Source of the DNA: Prinia subflava
Taxonomy: Eukaryota > Chordata > Aves > Passeriformes > Cisticolidae
Length of the DNA stretch: 64,000 nucleotides
Direction: 5' to 3'
NCBI RefSeq assembly: GCF_021018805.1
Contig: NC_086247.1
Location: 148,703,285-148,767,284 of the forward strand
The notes below the pieces were generated by a model. The model did not search any database. It was not told the origin of the DNA and was given only the letters and a program-made list of their open reading frames with translations. The first letter of the stretch is position 1. Each line of letters opens with the position of its first letter. Both the position numbers and the translations under genes were made by a program. Below, piece after piece: positions 1-64,000 of the stretch.

Positions 1-547
1 CACCTTTTAAAGCAGATAAGAGATGAAAGAGCTTAAATCCAATATTTAAAGTTGATTTAAGTACTTGAGAACCACAGTATCACTGGTTGTCATTAGAGTT
101 TCTGTCCTTGATGTGCAATCCAAAAAGGCATTAAATGTCTGATTTTTCTGAAAGGCCCACAGACAAAATCAGGGAGCACATAAGCCAGATTCAAAATACT
201 ACTAAAACTCCAACATGCTTTTTAAAGGTGCTCTTAAAATATTGCCCATAATAACACTTTTACAAGCTCGTTTTACCTATGCACAAAAGAACTGAAATAG
301 CTTCATAAGTACAATTTGTGTTAAATGGTGAAAAAGAGAAAAGCCAAAAAAGACATTTAATGGCTAAATGACAAGGATCAGCAGAATTGTTTAATGCCTT
401 CCTTTTCTGATTCCTTTATGGGCATGGAATGCTGTATTATGGTTTTAGTCTGTATAATTAGAAGCTGCACTGATAACAGGAAAACTTCAGCCAAGGCTGT
501 TATTTCAATCAGTTCATAAACAGCCTCCTCTCCCAAGGCAGGAAGCG

Positions 548-785
548 TTTGGGACAAGGGGAAATGGCCCCAGGCTGTGCCAGGGGAGCTTCAGGTTGGA
601 TATTGGGAAAAAAAATCCTCACTGGAAGAGTGATTAGGCACAGATGGAGTCACCATCCCTGAAGTGTTCAAAACCTGAGTGGACGTGGCACTTTGCAATT
701 TGGTTTGGTGGGCACAGGGGGTTCAGTCAAAGGTTGGACTTGCTGATCTTGGAGGATTTTTCCTCAGATTCTCTGATTCTTTTTC
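548..785 (+). repeat. CR1 LINE fragment, 3' end
   Basis: Reads like the 3' part of avian CR1 on the plus strand: gacaaggggaaatggcccca, a truncated ggttggatattggga block, gagtcaccatccctgaagtg, and ggttggacttgctgatcttg before a degraded tail. 5'-truncated, as is typical of CR1 copies. Confidence 0.8.
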
Positions 786-1824
786 CACTTTTCTTCAAAG
801 GACAACAGAACTGTGGCATCAGGTGTCCTCCATCAAGCTTCCAAAATACCATATGGTGTCCTACCTGCACAGGTTTTGCACACAAATCTACACTGCCAAA
901 CTGCTCCCAAGAAATGACTTTCCAGCATTCAAAGTGAGGGTTCACAGGTAAACCCTAAAATTATTTGAGAACTACAGATTTCAGTGCAAAATCCTGTTTT
1001 TTTAAACTTGCCTCTGAAAGCAATAAAGGGTTTAGGGCAGTCAATTCCTGAAGGATCTAATTTTCCATGTAAATCTAGAATACATAGATCCGTATCCTTA
1101 CTCTTCACAAAATAAGCCCCTTTAAGGTCAGGTTGCTGCTCAAAGGCTTGGTTTCACCCTTTCCAGCCTCAGCCACATGTTATTTCTCTGGTTTTTTGCC
1201 AGCTTTTGTGCTCCTGGACCTTCTGGGTGAGCTGGTTCTGCTTGTTGATCCAGCTGAAAATCAATCCTACAAAGTCCAGGAACACAGCAAGGGAAGGAGG
1301 AGGGTGTGACTGTCCTCCTTTGGCAGTGATGTGGCATTAAAATGGTGTAAATCAATTAAGAATCCGCATTCTTTACCAGTAAATATGATCTTTGGAAAAC
1401 ACAAGATATCTACTTTTTTAAATATCTGCAAAAGAAAAAGTTAAATTAGCCTCTGTTTTTTCTGTTACTGTTAAAAAATGATCAGAAAAATACAACCAGC
1501 ATTGTGTTGGAGATGTTTTTTCCTCTTATTTTTAAATTTAAAAAGAAATAGGTTCTTTCTTGGCTGCAAGGCTTTGTAATGTCTGGGAAAAGGAGACAGT
1601 TGTTGACTACCCAAGAGCTAAGAGCAGAAACCAAATAAGTAAATAGGAAGGGATTTCTGGTCTGGCTGTTTTAGAGTTTGGAACAAACCTTACAGCCATG
1701 AATATGGTTAAATCCTGTGATATATTTTATTCTGATCTGACATTCTTTGTTAGCAAGTATTCAGTTTTGGTGACTAGTCAAAGTCTGGGAGTTAGGAAAC
1801 CTCTGATAAGGATTTCTTCTATAT

Positions 1825-1945
1825 AGAATCATAGAATCACAGACTCCAGCTGTTACCCCTTGACTGCCAAGTCCACCACTGAACCACATTCCTGAGTGCC
1901 ATGTCCTCTGAGTTATCCTAGCCTGGATGGTCTCTATTTCTGTGG
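1825..1945 (-). repeat. CR1 LINE fragment
   Basis: Begins tagaatcatagaatcacaga, the reverse complement of the CR1 ATTCTATG tail. It continues with ctgccaagtccaccactgaa and gccatgtcc, matching CR1 3' sequence in minus orientation. Short and degraded. Confidence 0.7.
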
Positions 1946-3127
1946 TATAAAGGACTAGAAAAATACCATTAAATAAACAAGAAGCCCAGAAGTCCAGGCT
2001 TTTTAGGCATTCTTAACACACTACAAGAAAACAAATCAGTCACAAAGCTAATTGCCAAAAACCCCACAGAAAACAAATAAAACCATCGCAGAGTACATTA
2101 AACACTGGAATACACCAAAGCAATTATTTCCCTATTTAGAACACGGCTCTTTATTTATTCAAACACAAATATATCTTCTGGCCACAATACTGCTGAATAT
2201 AACCATGGGGAGGGTAAAATCTGAGGGTGAGGAAGGGCTTTGTGGTTTCACACTGGGCAATGTCCAGTTCCTGTCTGTAAGGCATCTCTTAGGTGAGTCT
2301 CTATCCATCAGTCACACAGAGAATTAGGCTGCAGGAGAATCCACAATTTCCCTTCCTACTGTATTCCTGACATTTTTCTGTGTTCTGAGGTGCTGCCTCC
2401 TCTCTCATCTCCATTTGCAGTGCAGGAGAACACAAGAAAGTGTAGGAAGCCCTTTCATGCTACAAGTCAAAAAAGATTGGGAATGTGGGGATCTTACTCT
2501 GAGTTCTCTTGCTGTTGATAAATTTGCAACAGGAACATGCAAAGTTCCTGCCTATGGAAACTCAGAGGAGCAAAATCCTCCTGCACCATGTGAGAAGAGC
2601 AATGGAAAAAATTGTTGAGAAATATTTGCGCGGTTGAAGTGGTCCTTTGAGCATCCTCAGATCTCGTGGTGGGACTCAAACACTGCAGTGTCCCTGTTGT
2701 GAGAGACTTGAAGACTTAAAAGACTTTCCTCCCCCACAATCTGGATGTTCTGCACGTAGCTGGTGACTGCATGTGCCAGGCTTTCCATCAGCCCCAGAGA
2801 GAAGAGGCACCAGCACATTCACAGTCACTCACCCAAAGCCAGCCTGGTGCTCTGCTACCCTGCACTCCAGTGAACCCTCTGTAGATCTAACACCATGACA
2901 GCACAAAATCTTAAACCTTGCAGCTCCAACCCTGATTATTTGGCATTTTCTCTGGATTTTTACAAGTCCATAGGTAACATAAGGGTTGTTTTGCCTCTGT
3001 TATAGGGCTTGCAATAACTATTCTTAGCGCCTTCTTTCAAAACAAGATCAGGACATTTTGTGTCACTTTTTTCCTGCCTTTAAAGGTGGACGTGGCTTTG
3101 AGTTGGGGAACTGAGGTTGTCTCTTAC

Positions 3128-64000
<60,873 letters not shown>

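Larger units (their letters stand above)
1..3127 (-). other. SCN5A intron downstream of exon 13 (partial)
   Basis: Begins with donor GTAAGA and runs off the window edge. It contains two CR1-like fragments (548-785 and 1825-1945). The following coding exon is not present. Confidence 0.8.

Noticed and set aside
1..3127. Search for exon 14 (ELEES..CPPC segment)
   Set aside because: No matching frame on the minus strand, so the exon lies beyond the window edge.

Overview
This is a vertebrate nuclear genomic window, most likely from a bird. It is AT-rich and dominated by introns. It carries several short 5'-truncated fragments that look like CR1 LINEs, the avian-type family ending in ATTCTATG units, and three LTR-like blocks that resemble avian endogenous retrovirus LTRs. 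There are no bacterial-type operons, rRNA or tRNA genes, or CRISPR arrays. Apart from the exons below, the open reading frames are chance ORFs in introns.

The only protein-coding gene I can support is on the minus strand. It is an internal section of SCN5A, the pore-forming alpha subunit of the voltage-gated sodium channel Nav1.5. Ten exons are visible (human numbering 5, 6A, 6, 7, 8, 9, 10, 11, 12, 13). They run from 61085 down to 3128, all with GT..AG introns and matching phases. Their lengths are 129, 92, 92, 231, 64, 142, 198, 174, 402 and 133 bp. As I recall them, all but exons 11 and 12 equal the human SCN5A exon lengths. One mature isoform (6 or 6A) carries about 521 residues here: domain I from S2 through S6, and most of the cytoplasmic domain I-II linker. 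The start codon exons lie upstream beyond 64000. Domain II onward lies beyond position 1.

Layout along the gene (high to low coordinate): partial upstream intron with two CR1 fragments on either side of exon 5; exon 5 (S2-S3) at 61.0 kb; the mutually exclusive pair 6A/6 (S3-S4 with the voltage sensor) at 56.4-56.1 kb; exon 7 (S5) at 48.1 kb; a 13.9 kb intron holding an LTR and the largest CR1 fragment; exon 8 at 34.0 kb; a 12.8 kb intron with another LTR and a 165 bp direct duplication; exon 9 (pore loop) at 21.1 kb; exon 10 (S6) at 19.2 kb; linker exons 11, 12 and 13 at 15.2, 12.5 and 3.2 kb.

The most interesting points are three. The residue after the domain I selectivity-filter Asp is Tyr, where mammalian Nav1.5 has Cys, which predicts a tetrodotoxin-sensitive cardiac channel. 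The alternative voltage-sensor exon 6A is intact but divergent, with an Asn at the human D211K position and a Pro just before the first S4 arginine. There is also a CpG-dense noncoding patch deep in the exon 7-8 intron, beside a solo LTR flanked by a 4 bp direct repeat.
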